Positions 39,926 through 48,840 of a stretch of 64,000 bases of DNA are shown piece after piece. The translations under genes were made by a program, and so were the position numbers. This DNA comes from Pseudonocardia sp. DSM 110487 (GTDB taxonomy: Bacteria; Actinomycetota; Actinomycetes; Mycobacteriales; Pseudonocardiaceae): contig NZ_CP080521.1 in NCBI RefSeq assembly GCF_019468565.1, forward strand, positions 8,556,001-8,620,000. Reading direction: 5' to 3'. The notes beneath the pieces were generated by a model. It was not told where the DNA came from, did no database searches, and saw only the letters and a list, made by a program, of their open reading frames with translations. The number at the start of each line of letters is the position of its first letter. Positions within the stretch are counted from its first letter, which is position 1.

Positions 39926-40843
39926 TCAGTAGCCGTCCGCAACGAGGTTCGGCGGCTCCTCACCCCGGACGAACGCGGCGATCTGCTCGGCCGCGATGTG
40001 GTAGGCCCGCTCCAGCCGGCCGGGCACGCTGCCTCCGACGTGCGGGCACAGGAAGAGCCCTTGCGCGGCCCACAGCGGGTGGTCGGCGGGCAGCGGCTCC
40101 GGTTCGGTGACGTCCAGCGCGGCCAGCAGCCGCCCGCTGGTGAGCTCGGCGGTGAGCGCGTCGGTGTCGGCCACCGGCCCGCGGGCGGCGTTGACGAGCA
40201 GCGCGCCGTCCGGCATCGCGGCGAGGAACTCGGCGTCGATCAGCCCGCGGGTCGCTTCGGTCAGCGGGACGATCACGACGCAGGCGTCGTGCTGCCCCAG
40301 CAGGTGGTGCACCTCGTCGATCCCGTGGACGCCTGGGCGGGCCCGGCGCGCCACGAGCGTGGTGGCCACCTCGAACGGGGCGAGCCTGCGGACGGTGTGC
40401 TCGGCGACGTCACCGGCGCCGACGATCAGCACCCGCTTGCCGGCGAGGGTGTCGGTGACGTGGTAGTCCCAGCGCCGCGCCACCTGCGCGCGCACGAACT
40501 GCGGGAAATGCCGGTACACGCTGATCAGCGCACCGACGATCCACTCCGCGGTGGCCCCGCTGTGGGCCCCGCGGCAGTCCGAGAGCGCGACCCCAGCGGG
40601 CAGCCGCCCGACCCACGCCTCCGCGCCCGCGGTGAGCAGCTGCACCAGCCGCAGCTCAGGCAGCCGTTCCACGACTGAGACCGCCGTGGTGGGGGCGAGG
40701 AACGGCGGTACGAGGACCTGCGCCCGCGCCGCCGCGGCCGGGAGCTCGCCGCCCGGGTCGTAGCGCACGACCTCCACGCCCGCCACGTCGGCGAGCGCCG
40801 CCTCTCCCTCGTCCTCCGGCACCAGCACCGTGATCTCACCCAT
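39926..40843 (-). CDS. D-isomer-specific 2-hydroxyacid dehydrogenase
   Basis: This 305-residue NAD(P)-dependent dehydrogenase has the nucleotide loop VLIVGAGDVAEHTVRR (the third Gly of GxGxxG is Ala), the catalytic Arg in LVNAARGPV, Glu in EPEPLPADHPLW and His in LCPHVGGS. It is close to glyoxylate/hydroxypyruvate reductase-type enzymes. The ATG at 40843 gives MGEITVLVPED. It is divergent from the LppZ-like gene with a 51-bp gap. Confidence 0.85.
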   Translation of the reverse strand: MGEITVLVPEDEGEAALADVAGVEVVRYDPGGELPAAAARAQVLVPPFLAPTTAVSVVERLPELRLVQLLTAGAEAWVGRLPAGVALSDCRGAHSGATAEWIVGALISVYRHFPQFVRAQVARRWDYHVTDTLAGKRVLIVGAGDVAEHTVRRLAPFEVATTLVARRARPGVHGIDEVHHLLGQHDACVVIVPLTEATRGLIDAEFLAAMPDGALLVNAARGPVADTDALTAELTSGRLLAALDVTEPEPLPADHPLWAAQGLFLCPHVGGSVPGRLERAYHIAAEQIAAFVRGEEPPNLVADGY

Positions 40844-40894
40844 GAACGGCACTATTCACCGGGCACTCACCCGCCGCTACCTAACCTGGACCTC

Positions 40895-42052
40895 GTGGGA
40901 GGACGGGTGCGGCGCGCGGCCGCGGCGGCGCTGCTCGTGCTGACGCTCGGTGGCTGCGCCACGTTCCCCGAGCAGGGCCCGCGCGAGTGGCGCGAGCAAC
41001 TGGAGGGCGCCGGAGAGCTGGGCGGGCCGCCCGTGGTGCCGGAGGACACCCCGCCGCCGCAGACGCCGCAGCCGCCCGGCCCGGAAGGCCAGGGCGGACC
41101 TCAGCAGGTGCCGTCGGGTTGCCAGGACCCCGACCCCCAGGTCATCGCCACCTGCCTGGAGCCGGTCGGCGCCATCGCGGTGCTCCCCGACGCGGCGTCC
41201 GCGCTGGTCGGAGAGCGGCAGACCGGGCGGGTGCTGCGGGTCGAGCAGGGCAGCGAGCCCCAGCTGGTGGCTACCGTGCCGGTGGACGCCGCCGGCGGTG
41301 GCGGCCTCAGCGGGCTGGTGCTGTCGCCGTCCTACATCGAGGACCAGCTCGTCTACGCCTACATCACCACGCCGCAGGACAACCGCGTCGTGCGCCTCGC
41401 GGCGGGTGAGCCGCCCAAGCCCGTGCTCACCGGCATCCCCCGTGGCCCGGTGAACAACGGTGGTGCCCTCGCCGTCGACGAGGACGGCTCCCTGCTCGTG
41501 GCCACCGGCAACGCGGGCCAGGCCACTCCCCCGCCCGACTCCCTTGCCGGCAAGCTGCTGCGCATCGACCTGCAAGGCCGTCCGGCGAAGGGCAACCTCG
41601 ACCCGCTCTCGCCGACCATGAGCTCCGGCCTGCAGTCGCCCGGCGGGATTTGCGTCGACCCCCGGCGCGGCACGGCCTGGGTCACCGACCGGCGGGCGGG
41701 CGAGGACGCGCTGCACCTGATCGTGCCCGGCCCGCTCCCTTCTCCGGCGTGGCGCTGGCCCGACCGGCCCGGCGTAGCGGGCTGCACGGCTCAGGACGGC
41801 GCCGTGGCGGTCGCCCAGATGCGCCCGGAGTCGCTGTTCGTGATCCGCTCCGACGCGAAGAACCTGTTCGTCGGAGCCCCCGAGACCCTGCTGCAGGAGA
41901 CCTACGGCCGCCTCTCCGCGGCCACCCTCGCCCCGGACGGGCTGGTGTGGCTCGGCACCGTCAACAAGGCCGGCGGCGGCCAGCCGGTGTCCTCCGACGA
42001 CCGGGTGATCCGGATCCAGCCCCTCGCCGCCGGAGGAGACCACCGCCAGTAG
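40895..42052 (+). CDS. LppZ-like lipoprotein with sugar/sorbosone-dehydrogenase beta-propeller
   Basis: This 385-residue exported protein has a lipoprotein signal (AAAALLVLTLGGC, Cys at about residue 21), a Pro-rich linker of ~40 residues, and a GSDH-type six-bladed propeller (AIAVLPDAASALVGERQTGR, VDAAGGGGLSGLVLSPSY, VNNGGALAVDEDGSLLVATG, LQSPGGICVDPRRGTAW). It matches mycobacterial LppZ in layout and gene position. Catalytic competence with PQQ is not assured. The GTG at 40895 starts the gene. Confidence 0.85.
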   Translation: MGGRVRRAAAAALLVLTLGGCATFPEQGPREWREQLEGAGELGGPPVVPEDTPPPQTPQPPGPEGQGGPQQVPSGCQDPDPQVIATCLEPVGAIAVLPDAASALVGERQTGRVLRVEQGSEPQLVATVPVDAAGGGGLSGLVLSPSYIEDQLVYAYITTPQDNRVVRLAAGEPPKPVLTGIPRGPVNNGGALAVDEDGSLLVATGNAGQATPPPDSLAGKLLRIDLQGRPAKGNLDPLSPTMSSGLQSPGGICVDPRRGTAWVTDRRAGEDALHLIVPGPLPSPAWRWPDRPGVAGCTAQDGAVAVAQMRPESLFVIRSDAKNLFVGAPETLLQETYGRLSAATLAPDGLVWLGTVNKAGGGQPVSSDDRVIRIQPLAAGGDHRQ

Positions 42053-42060
42053 CGCCCCTT

Positions 42061-42180
42061 CCGGTGGTCGAGTAGCGCCGGCCCGCCAGGGCCGGCGCGT
42101 ATCGAGACCACAGCCACGATCGGGGATGGTGGTCTCGATACGGGCCGGCGCTGGAGCGCCGGCCCTACTCGACCACCGGG
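42061..42180. repeat. Pair of mirror-image palindromic repeats (REP-like)
   Basis: Two ~50-bp units in opposite orientation (42062-42111 and 42129-42179) each carry GTGGTCGAGTAG at one end and GTATCGAGACCAC at the other around a GCCGGC-rich centre. Together they form a 120-bp near-palindrome between the convergent lppZ-like and gatB genes. The GTGGTCGAG/CTCGATAC motif is, from memory, a common intergenic repeat of high-GC actinobacteria. It probably also ends transcription in both directions. Confidence 0.8.
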
Positions 42181-42185
42181 TTGGC

Positions 42186-43685
42186 TCAGCTGCAGCGCTC
42201 GATCACCAGCTCGCGCACGCGCTTGGCGTCGGCCTGGCCCTTCGTCGCCTTCATGACCGCCCCGACGATCGCGCCCGCGGCCTGGACCTTGCCGCCGCGG
42301 ATCTTCTCGGCGACGTCCGGCTGGGCCGCGAGTGCCTCGTCGACGGCGGCGAGCAGTGCGGTGTCGTCGGAGACCACGGCAAGGCCGCGCGCGGCGACGA
42401 CCTCGTCGGGCTCGCCCTCGCCCGCGAGCACGCCGTCGACCACCTGGCGGGCCAGTTTGTTGGACAGCTCGCCCGCCGTCACGAGCGCGATCACCCGTGC
42501 CACCTGGGCCGGCGTGATCGGGAGCCCGGCCAGCTCGACGCCACGGGCGTTCGCCTGCTGCGTCAGGTACGCGACCCACCACGACCGGGCCTCGCCCGCA
42601 GGGGCGCCCGCCGCGACGGTGGACTCGATGAGGTCGAGCGCCCCGGCGTTGACGAGGTCCCGCAGTTCCAGGTCGGTGAGCCCCCACTCGGCCGTGATCC
42701 GGCGGCGACGCTCCCACGGCAGCTCGGGAAGCGTGGCGCGCAGCTCCTCGACCCACTCGGCGGGCGGCGCGATCGGCACCAGGTCGGGCTCCGGGAAGTA
42801 CCGGTAGTCCTCGGCGGTCTCCTTCGTCCGTCCCGCCGACGTGGTGCCGGTGGACTCGTCGAAGTGCCGCGTCTCCTGGATGATGCGCCCGCCTGCGAGC
42901 AGCACGCCCGCCTGGCGCGTCATCTCGTAGCGGACCGCCCGCTCCACCGAGCGCAGCGAGTTGACGTTCTTGGTCTCGGTGCGGGTGCCGAACTCGGTCG
43001 TGCCCTTCGGCATCAGCGAGACGTTGGCGTCGCAGCGCAGGGAGCCCTGGTCCATCCGGACGTCCGAGACGCCGAGCGCGCGCAGCAGGTCGCGCAGCGC
43101 CGTGACGTACGCGCGCGCCACCTCGGGCGCCCTGTCCCCGGTGCCGGTGATCGGCTTCGTGACGATCTCGATCAGCGGAACGCCCGCGCGGTTGTAGTCG
43201 AGCAGCGAGTACTCGGCGCCGTGGATGCGCCCGGTCGAGCCGCCGACGTGCAGCGACTTGCCGGTGTCCTCCTCCATGTGCGCGCGCTCGATCTCCACGC
43301 GGAACACCGAGCCGTCGTCGAGCGGCACGTCCAGGTACCCGTTCACGGCGATCGGCTCGTCGTACTGGGACGTCTGGAAGTTCTTCGGCATGTCCGGGTA
43401 GAAGTAGTTCTTCCGCGCGAACCGGCCCCACGGCGCGATCGTGCAGTTCAGGGCGAGCCCGATCCGCATCGCCGACTCCACGGCGGACCGGTTGACCACC
43501 GGCAGCGCGCCGGGAAGGCCGAGGCACACCGGGCACACCTGGGTGTTCGGCTCGGCCCCGAACGCGGTGGGGCAGCCGCAGAACATCTTGGTCTGCGTGT
43601 TGAGCTCGACGTGGACCTCGAGGCCGAGCACCGGGTCGAAGCGCTCCAGGACCTCGGTGTAGTCGACGAGCGTCGGCGTGCTCAC
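42186..43685 (-). CDS. gatB: Asp/Glu-tRNA amidotransferase subunit B
   Basis: This 499-residue subunit binds misacylated tRNA and phosphorylates the Glu/Asp side chain before amidation. Family features: GLEVHVELNTQTKMFC near the N-terminus, CPVCLGLPGALPVVN, YDEPIAVNGYLDV and the C-terminal GatB/YqeY tail (GGKVQAAGAIVGAVMKATKG). The GTG start overlaps the gatA stop by 4 nt. It is the last gene of gatCAB and ends before the palindromic repeats. Confidence 0.97.
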   Translation of the reverse strand: MSTPTLVDYTEVLERFDPVLGLEVHVELNTQTKMFCGCPTAFGAEPNTQVCPVCLGLPGALPVVNRSAVESAMRIGLALNCTIAPWGRFARKNYFYPDMPKNFQTSQYDEPIAVNGYLDVPLDDGSVFRVEIERAHMEEDTGKSLHVGGSTGRIHGAEYSLLDYNRAGVPLIEIVTKPITGTGDRAPEVARAYVTALRDLLRALGVSDVRMDQGSLRCDANVSLMPKGTTEFGTRTETKNVNSLRSVERAVRYEMTRQAGVLLAGGRIIQETRHFDESTGTTSAGRTKETAEDYRYFPEPDLVPIAPPAEWVEELRATLPELPWERRRRITAEWGLTDLELRDLVNAGALDLIESTVAAGAPAGEARSWWVAYLTQQANARGVELAGLPITPAQVARVIALVTAGELSNKLARQVVDGVLAGEGEPDEVVAARGLAVVSDDTALLAAVDEALAAQPDVAEKIRGGKVQAAGAIVGAVMKATKGQADAKRVRELVIERCS

Positions 43686-45184
43686 GACGGAACCTCCAGC
43701 GAGGGGACTCGATCGATCACGGTGCCGTTCTCGGAGTTGCGCGCCGCCTCGTAGGCCGCGGCGACCCGGTACATGACGGCCTCGCCGAGCGCGGGCGCCA
43801 TCACCTGCAGCCCGACCGGCAGCCCGTCGGCCAGCCCGCTCGGCACCGACATCGCGGCGGTACCGGCCAGGTTGGTGGGGATCGTGGCCAGGTCGTTGAG
43901 GTACATGGCCAGCGGGTCGTCGACCTTGTCGCCGATCTTGAAGGGGGTGGTCGGCGCCGTTGGCGAGACCAGCACGTCGGCCTGCTCGAACGCCGTGGCG
44001 AAGTCGCGGCTGATGAGGGTGCGCACCTTCTGCGCCTGCCCGTAGTAGGCGTCCCAGTAGCCGGACGAGAGCGCGTACGTGCCGAGGATGATCCGGCGCT
44101 TCGCCTCGGCACCGAACCCGGCCTCCCGGGTGGCGGCCATGACGTCCTCGGCCGATGCGCCGTTCTCGACCCGCAGCCCGTAGCGCATGGCGTCGAACCG
44201 GGCGAGGTTGGACGACACCTCGCTGGGCAGGATCAGGTAGTACGCCGCGAGCCCGTACTCGAAGTGCGGGCAGGAGACCTCGACCAGCTCAGCGCCGAGC
44301 TTCTCCAGCTGGCGCAGCGCGTCCTCGTAGGACGAGCGGACGCCCGCCTGGTAGCCCTCGCCGGACAGCTCGCGGACCACGCCGACCCGCAGCCCGGACA
44401 GGTCACCGCCCGCACCGCGGCGCGCGGCCTCGACGACCGATGGCACCGGCTGGTCGATCGAGGTGGAGTCCATCGGGTCGTACCCGGCGATCACCTCGTG
44501 CAGCAGCGCGGTATCCAGCACCGTGCGCGCGCACGGTCCGCCCTGGTCGAGCGAGGAGGCGCAGGCGATCAGCCCGTACCGCGAGACCCCGCCGTACGTC
44601 GGCTTGGCGCCCACGGTGCCGGTGAACGCGGCGGGCTGGCGGATCGAGCCGCCCGTGTCGGTGCCGATCGCGAGCGGCGCCTCGAACGCGGCGAGCGCCG
44701 CGGCCGAGCCACCACCGGAACCGCCCGGCACGCGCGTGGTGTCCCACGGGTTGCGGGTGGGCCCGAACGCCGAGTACTCGGTGGACGAGCCCATCGCGAA
44801 CTCGTCCATGTTGGTCTTGCCCAGGATCGTGATCCCGGCGGAGCGCAGGCGCGCGGTGACCGTGGCGTCGTACGGCGGGCGCCAGCCGTCGAGGATCTTC
44901 GAGCCCGCCGTGGTGGGCATGTCGATCGTGGTGAAGACGTCCTTGAGCGCCAGCGGCACGCCGGCCAGCGGCGACGCGGGTGCGCTCCCCGCGGCCAGGC
45001 TCTCGTCGACCATCGACGCCGACTCCAGCGCGGCGTCGGCCGCGACGTGCAGGAACGCGTGCACCTGGTCGTCGACGGCCGCGATGCGGTCGAGGTGGGC
45101 CTGCGCGACCTCGACGGCCGAGACCTCGCGGGAGTGGATCTTCGCGGCGAGCTCGGCCGCGGTCATCCGCGTGAGCTCGCTCAT
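43682..45184 (-). CDS. gatA: Asp/Glu-tRNA amidotransferase subunit A (amidase)
   Basis: This 500-residue amidase-signature subunit releases ammonia from glutamine. The Ser-cisSer-Lys triad is visible: Lys in PLALKDVFTT, Ser in GGSGGGSAAALAAF and the nucleophile region GTDTGGSIRQPAAF. The ATG at 45184 overlaps the gatC stop (ATGA). The same frame stays open to 46426, but that part is antisense to the ACT gene and overlaps gatC. In M. tuberculosis a pfkA gene separates gatA and gatB (from memory); here they are fused by overlap. Confidence 0.97.
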   Translation of the reverse strand: MSELTRMTAAELAAKIHSREVSAVEVAQAHLDRIAAVDDQVHAFLHVAADAALESASMVDESLAAGSAPASPLAGVPLALKDVFTTIDMPTTAGSKILDGWRPPYDATVTARLRSAGITILGKTNMDEFAMGSSTEYSAFGPTRNPWDTTRVPGGSGGGSAAALAAFEAPLAIGTDTGGSIRQPAAFTGTVGAKPTYGGVSRYGLIACASSLDQGGPCARTVLDTALLHEVIAGYDPMDSTSIDQPVPSVVEAARRGAGGDLSGLRVGVVRELSGEGYQAGVRSSYEDALRQLEKLGAELVEVSCPHFEYGLAAYYLILPSEVSSNLARFDAMRYGLRVENGASAEDVMAATREAGFGAEAKRRIILGTYALSSGYWDAYYGQAQKVRTLISRDFATAFEQADVLVSPTAPTTPFKIGDKVDDPLAMYLNDLATIPTNLAGTAAMSVPSGLADGLPVGLQVMAPALGEAVMYRVAAAYEAARNSENGTVIDRVPSLEVPS

Positions 45185-45498
45185 GCTTCCTCCCCCAGGA
45201 TCTGCGGCACGCGGAAGCGGCCGTCCTCGGCGGCGGGGGCGCAGGCGAGCGCCTGCTCCTGGCTGAGGCCGGGGCGCAGCTCGTCGGGGCGGAACACGTT
45301 CTGCAGCGGCACCGCGTGGGAGGTGGGCGGGATGTCGTCGGCGGCGACCTCGCCGACGCGGGCGACCGCACCGAGGATCACCTCGAGCTGGCCTGCGAAG
45401 ACATCCAGCTCGTCGTCGGTGACGGCGAGCCGGGAGAGCCGGGCGAGGTGCGCAACCTCCTCCCGGCTGATGTGCGCTGCCGCGGATTCGGCGGACAT
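45181..45498 (-). CDS. gatC: Asp/Glu-tRNA amidotransferase subunit C
   Basis: This 105-residue linker subunit has ISREEVAHLARLSRLAVTDD at the start and the C-terminal LRPGLSQEQALACAPAAEDG and RFRVPQIL, as in the family. It stabilises GatA. The ATG at 45498 gives MSAESAAAHISREEV; the frame extends upstream without homology. Confidence 0.95.
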   Translation of the reverse strand: MSAESAAAHISREEVAHLARLSRLAVTDDELDVFAGQLEVILGAVARVGEVAADDIPPTSHAVPLQNVFRPDELRPGLSQEQALACAPAAEDGRFRVPQILGEEA

Positions 45499-45754
45499 GT
45501 CCCTCCAGGACGGGTGTGCTGCGGAGGCCCGCAACCGGTGCGGACGATGGTGATCCCGACGCCGCGCCATGCGCTGGCATCGGCCCCTGTGAGTCTAGTA
45601 GCGGGGCGGGTACGGGCTGTCGCCCGCACCGGATGTTGTGCCGAAACCGCCCGCTCCTGACACAATCCGGGGAGCAGTGCCGCCGCGTGAACCGCCCCGA
45701 CTGCGGCGGGAGTACTCCCGCGGTGGGGGGCGTGTACGCGAGAGGACGTGTGGT

Positions 45755-46408
45755 GTGTCGTTCCTGCTCCGGGTCGTGCTTCCGGACAAGCCGGGCAGTC
45801 TCGGGGCCGTAGCCACCGCGCTCGGCAACGCGGGTGCAGACATCCTCGGCGTCGACGTGGTGGAGCGCGGCCTGGGTCACGCGGTGGACGACCTCGCGGT
45901 CGAGCTGCCTCCCGGCCGACCGCCGGACGTGCTCATCACGGCGGCCGAATCCGTGCCCGGCGTCGAGGTCGAGTCGGTCCGGCCCCATTCGGGCCGGCTG
46001 GAGACCCACCGCGAGCTGGAGCTGATCGACCAGATCGCCGGCGACCCCGACACCGGCCTCCAGCTGCTCGCCGAGGGCGTGCCACGCATCTTCCGGGCCG
46101 GCTGGGCGCTGATCGCCGCGCGGGAGAACGGATCCTCCTACCGGCTCGCCGAGAGCACCGCCGCTCCGGAGACCCGCGCGGGCGACCTGCCGTGGCTCCC
46201 GCTCGACAAGGCGACGGTGCTGGACCCCGTGGTGCACTGGATGCCGGAACCGTGGAGCGACCTCGACACCGAGCTCGCGGCGGCGCCGTTCGGCCCGAAG
46301 GCGCGGGCCCTGGTCGTCGGCAGGCCCGGTGGGCCCGCGTTCCGCCCATCGGAGCTGGCGCGCCTGTCCCATCTTGCCGGCATCGTCGTCACCGTGCTGG
46401 GCCCATAG
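45755..46408 (+). CDS. ACT-domain protein
   Basis: The 217-residue protein begins with an ACT domain (SFLLRVVLPDKPGSLGAVAT, GADILGVDVVERG) followed by a ~130-residue part (ALIAARENGSSYRLAES, LPLDKATVLDP) without enzymatic motif. The GTG at 45755 follows AGAGGA by 8 nt. It is divergent from gatCAB, as in mycobacteria. It may sense an amino acid, possibly glutamine or glutamate given the context, but this is inference. Confidence 0.78.
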   Translation: MSFLLRVVLPDKPGSLGAVATALGNAGADILGVDVVERGLGHAVDDLAVELPPGRPPDVLITAAESVPGVEVESVRPHSGRLETHRELELIDQIAGDPDTGLQLLAEGVPRIFRAGWALIAARENGSSYRLAESTAAPETRAGDLPWLPLDKATVLDPVVHWMPEPWSDLDTELAAAPFGPKARALVVGRPGGPAFRPSELARLSHLAGIVVTVLGP

Positions 46409-46413
46409 TGTCG

Positions 46414-47577
46414 ATGGACCGGCCATGGTCCCGCGTGCCGAGCTGGGTCGGCGCAGCGTTGCGCCCCGAGCTGGCCGGCACGATCGATGGCATCATCGCC
46501 GCCGTCCGCGGGGAGGTGCCCGAGTACGCCCGTCCGCTCACGGGCCGCTTCGGCGCCCGGATCACCGAGGGTGTGTCGGTGGCGCTGGGCCAGTTCCTCG
46601 ACCTGCTCGGCCGCGACGACCCCCTTGGCGACGGCACCGTGTACCGCGCGCTCGGTCAGCTGGAGCACCGGGAGGGCCGCACGCTCGCGGCCCTGCAGTC
46701 GGCCTACCAGGTGGGCACCCGGACGCTGTGGCAGCGCCTGGCCGCCAGCACCACGGCCCGGAAGCTACCCCCGGACGTGATCTTCACCCTCGCCGAGGCC
46801 CTGTTCGGCTACATCGAGCAGATCAGCGCCGCGTCGGTGGCCGGATGGGCGGACGAGGAGGCCAGCCAGGCCGGATCGCTGCAGGCCCGCCGGCATGCGC
46901 TCGTGGAGCTGCTCGCCCGGCCGGCCCCGCCTGCCGAACTGGAACGGGTCGCCGCCGCCGCGGGCTGGACCGTGCCGCCGCGGGTCGCCGCGCTCGCCGT
47001 CGACGACGCCGTCGCGATCGCCGCGCGGCTGCCCGGCGCGGTGGGCGCCGACCTGGACCCGGTGGGCCTCGTCGTCGTCACCGCGCGCGGTGAACCCGAT
47101 TCCGCGTGGCTGGAGCGCGTCCGCGGTGCCACCGGTGATCGGCGGGCCGTGCTCGGGCCGGTGGTCGAGCCCGCGAATGCACATCGCTCCGTGGAGCTGG
47201 CCCAGGCCGCATGGCCGCTGCACGCCGCGGGCCGGCTCGACGCCGGCGCTCCCGTCGTCCGGGCCGATGAGCACCTGCTTGCGCTGCTGCTCGCGGCGGC
47301 ACCCGAGCTCGCCTCCGCCCTTGCCGAGCGTGCGCTCGCCCCGCTGCGCGCGCTGCCGGCCGGCGCCGCCGTCCGGGCCGAGGAGACCCTGCGAGCCTGG
47401 CTGGACGCCCACGGCGACGTCACCGCCACCGCCACCGCACTGCACGTGCACCCGCAGACGGTGCGCTACCGCCTCGCCTCACTGCGCGAGACGTTCGGCG
47501 AGGCGCTCGACGACCCGGCCGCCCGACTGGAGCTGGCGCTGGCCCTCCGGAGCGGCCCGGCCCGGGACCGCACCTGA
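46414..47577 (+). CDS. PucR/CdaR-type helix-turn-helix regulator
   Basis: This 387-residue protein has an N-terminal RsbT-like/helical region (about 1-160), a central variable domain and a C-terminal PucR helix-turn-helix (ETLRAWLDAHGDVTATATAL, HVHPQTVRYRLASLRETFGE). The family controls purine, sugar-acid or amino-acid genes. The start is ATG 46414; GTG 46408 overlaps the ACT gene stop by one base. Its target is not evident from the neighbours. Confidence 0.82.
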   Translation: MDRPWSRVPSWVGAALRPELAGTIDGIIAAVRGEVPEYARPLTGRFGARITEGVSVALGQFLDLLGRDDPLGDGTVYRALGQLEHREGRTLAALQSAYQVGTRTLWQRLAASTTARKLPPDVIFTLAEALFGYIEQISAASVAGWADEEASQAGSLQARRHALVELLARPAPPAELERVAAAAGWTVPPRVAALAVDDAVAIAARLPGAVGADLDPVGLVVVTARGEPDSAWLERVRGATGDRRAVLGPVVEPANAHRSVELAQAAWPLHAAGRLDAGAPVVRADEHLLALLLAAAPELASALAERALAPLRALPAGAAVRAEETLRAWLDAHGDVTATATALHVHPQTVRYRLASLRETFGEALDDPAARLELALALRSGPARDRT

Positions 47578-47601
47578 TCGTCCTGGGGCTGCGCCCGGGG
47601 C

Positions 47602-48213
47602 TCAGGTCGCGGTGAGCCCACGCAGGACTACGTCGAGGCCGCGCCTGAACTCCTCGTCGGGCGTCACCGACCTCGCGTCGGCGGCCGTGCGCGCGAGCAG
47701 CGGGTACTCGTCGGGACGCAGCTCGGACATCACGATCGTGCCAGGCCCGGACAACGCCGCGAAGTGCTCGTTCTGCAGGAACCCCAGCAGGTGCCCGATC
47801 AGCGTGCGCTGGGCGAGCACGCGGTCGGTGCCGTCGAGGCCGCCGTCGGTGAGCACCGACAGCATGGCCTCGATCAGGCGGAGCGAGCCCGGCGCCGCCT
47901 GCCGGTGTCGCAGCACCAGCGGAACGATCCCCGGGTGCCGGGCCACGGCGACACGCAACCGGTCGAGCAGCACCCGGACGCGGTCCTGCCAGCTGCCTTC
48001 CGGCAGCGACAGGTCGACCGAGCGGAACACGTGGTCGACCACGAGCAGCTCGAGGGCCTGCCGGTCGGCGACGTAGCGGTACAAGCCCATCGTCGCCACG
48101 CCGAGCTCCCGCGCGACGGTGCGCATCGTCAGCGCGGAGAGTCCGTCGCGGTCGACGACGGCGAGCGCGGCGGCGACCAGCTGGTCGTCCGTGAGTGAAC
48201 GAGGACGAGGCAC
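47602..48213 (-). CDS. TetR family transcriptional regulator
   Basis: This 203-residue repressor has an N-terminal helix-turn-helix (LVAAALAVVDRDGLSALTMR, VARELGVATMGLYRYVADRQ) and a TetR_C_1-like ligand domain. A GTG starts the gene. Two copies of a GCGTAC-N3-GTAC operator lie in the 69-bp gap to the divergent peroxiredoxin-like gene (48223-48267), centred exactly 30 bp apart, so this protein very likely controls itself and the redox pair. Confidence 0.87.
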   Translation of the reverse strand: MPRPRSLTDDQLVAAALAVVDRDGLSALTMRTVARELGVATMGLYRYVADRQALELLVVDHVFRSVDLSLPEGSWQDRVRVLLDRLRVAVARHPGIVPLVLRHRQAAPGSLRLIEAMLSVLTDGGLDGTDRVLAQRTLIGHLLGFLQNEHFAALSGPGTIVMSELRPDEYPLLARTAADARSVTPDEEFRRGLDVVLRGLTAT

Positions 48214-48222
48214 GGCTTGACA

Positions 48223-48267
48223 GCGTACAAGGTACGCGCATACTGGCCGTAGGCGTACCTTGTACTC
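48223..48267. promoter_or_regulatory. Twin palindromic operators, GCGTAC-AAG-GTACGC and GCGTAC-CTT-GTACTC
   Basis: The first site (48223-48237) is a perfect 6-3-6 palindrome. The second (48253-48267) keeps the left arm and four bases of the right arm and is inverted relative to the first over 13 bp (48225-48237 and 48253-48265). Centres are 30 bp apart. The pair fills the divergent gap between the TetR gene and the peroxiredoxin-like gene, a typical cooperative TetR arrangement. Confidence 0.72.
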
Positions 48268-48282
48268 TTAAGGAGTCCGATC

Positions 48283-48840
48283 ATGACACCCGCAACCGTC
48301 AGCGCGCGCACGCTCGTCACCGTGACCGGCGTCGACGTGCCCGTCCCCGACCCGGACCGCCTGGTCCACCTGCAGTTCCGCCGGTTCGCCGGTTGCCCGG
48401 TGTGCAATCTGCACCTGCGCTCGATCGTCAACCGGCGCGCGGACATCGAGGCTGCCGGCATCCGGGAGCTCGTCCTCTTCCACTCCAGCGCCGACGCGCT
48501 GCGCCCCTACACGTCGGATCTGCCGCTCGACGTCGTCCCGGACCCCGGGCGGGTGCTGTACCGGGAGTTCGGCGTCGAGTCCGGCCCGCGGGCCCTGCTC
48601 GACCCGCGCGGCTGGCCCGCGATCGCCCGGGCGGTCGTACGCGAGCTGCAGGCCGTGCGGGGCGGCCGTCCCGCTCCCCCGGCCCGTCCCGAGGGCGGGC
48701 GGCTCGGCCTGCCCGCCGACTTCCTCGTCGCATCCGACGGACGGGTGCTGGCCGCCAAGCACGGCGCGCACGTCGATGACCAGTGGTCGGTCGACGAACT
48801 GCTCGCGCTCGTGCCGAACGCGGCGCGGGACCTCGCATGA
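48283..48840 (+). CDS. Peroxiredoxin-like (AhpC/TSA-fold) protein
   Basis: This 185-residue thioredoxin-fold protein has FRRFAGCPVCNLHLRSIV, a CxxC at the position of the peroxidatic site, and VLFHSSADALRPYTSDLPLD, typical of the peroxiredoxin-like 2 group. It may reduce peroxides or organic substrates. The ATG at 48283 has AAGGAG 9 nt upstream. Its stop overlaps the next start (ATGA), and it is controlled by the divergent TetR and its twin operators. Confidence 0.82.
   Translation: MTPATVSARTLVTVTGVDVPVPDPDRLVHLQFRRFAGCPVCNLHLRSIVNRRADIEAAGIRELVLFHSSADALRPYTSDLPLDVVPDPGRVLYREFGVESGPRALLDPRGWPAIARAVVRELQAVRGGRPAPPARPEGGRLGLPADFLVASDGRVLAAKHGAHVDDQWSVDELLALVPNAARDLA

Noticed and set aside
45185..46426. 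GatA extended into one 914-codon protein
   Set aside because: The extra part overlaps gatC in another frame and is antisense to the ACT gene; GatA homology starts at 45184.
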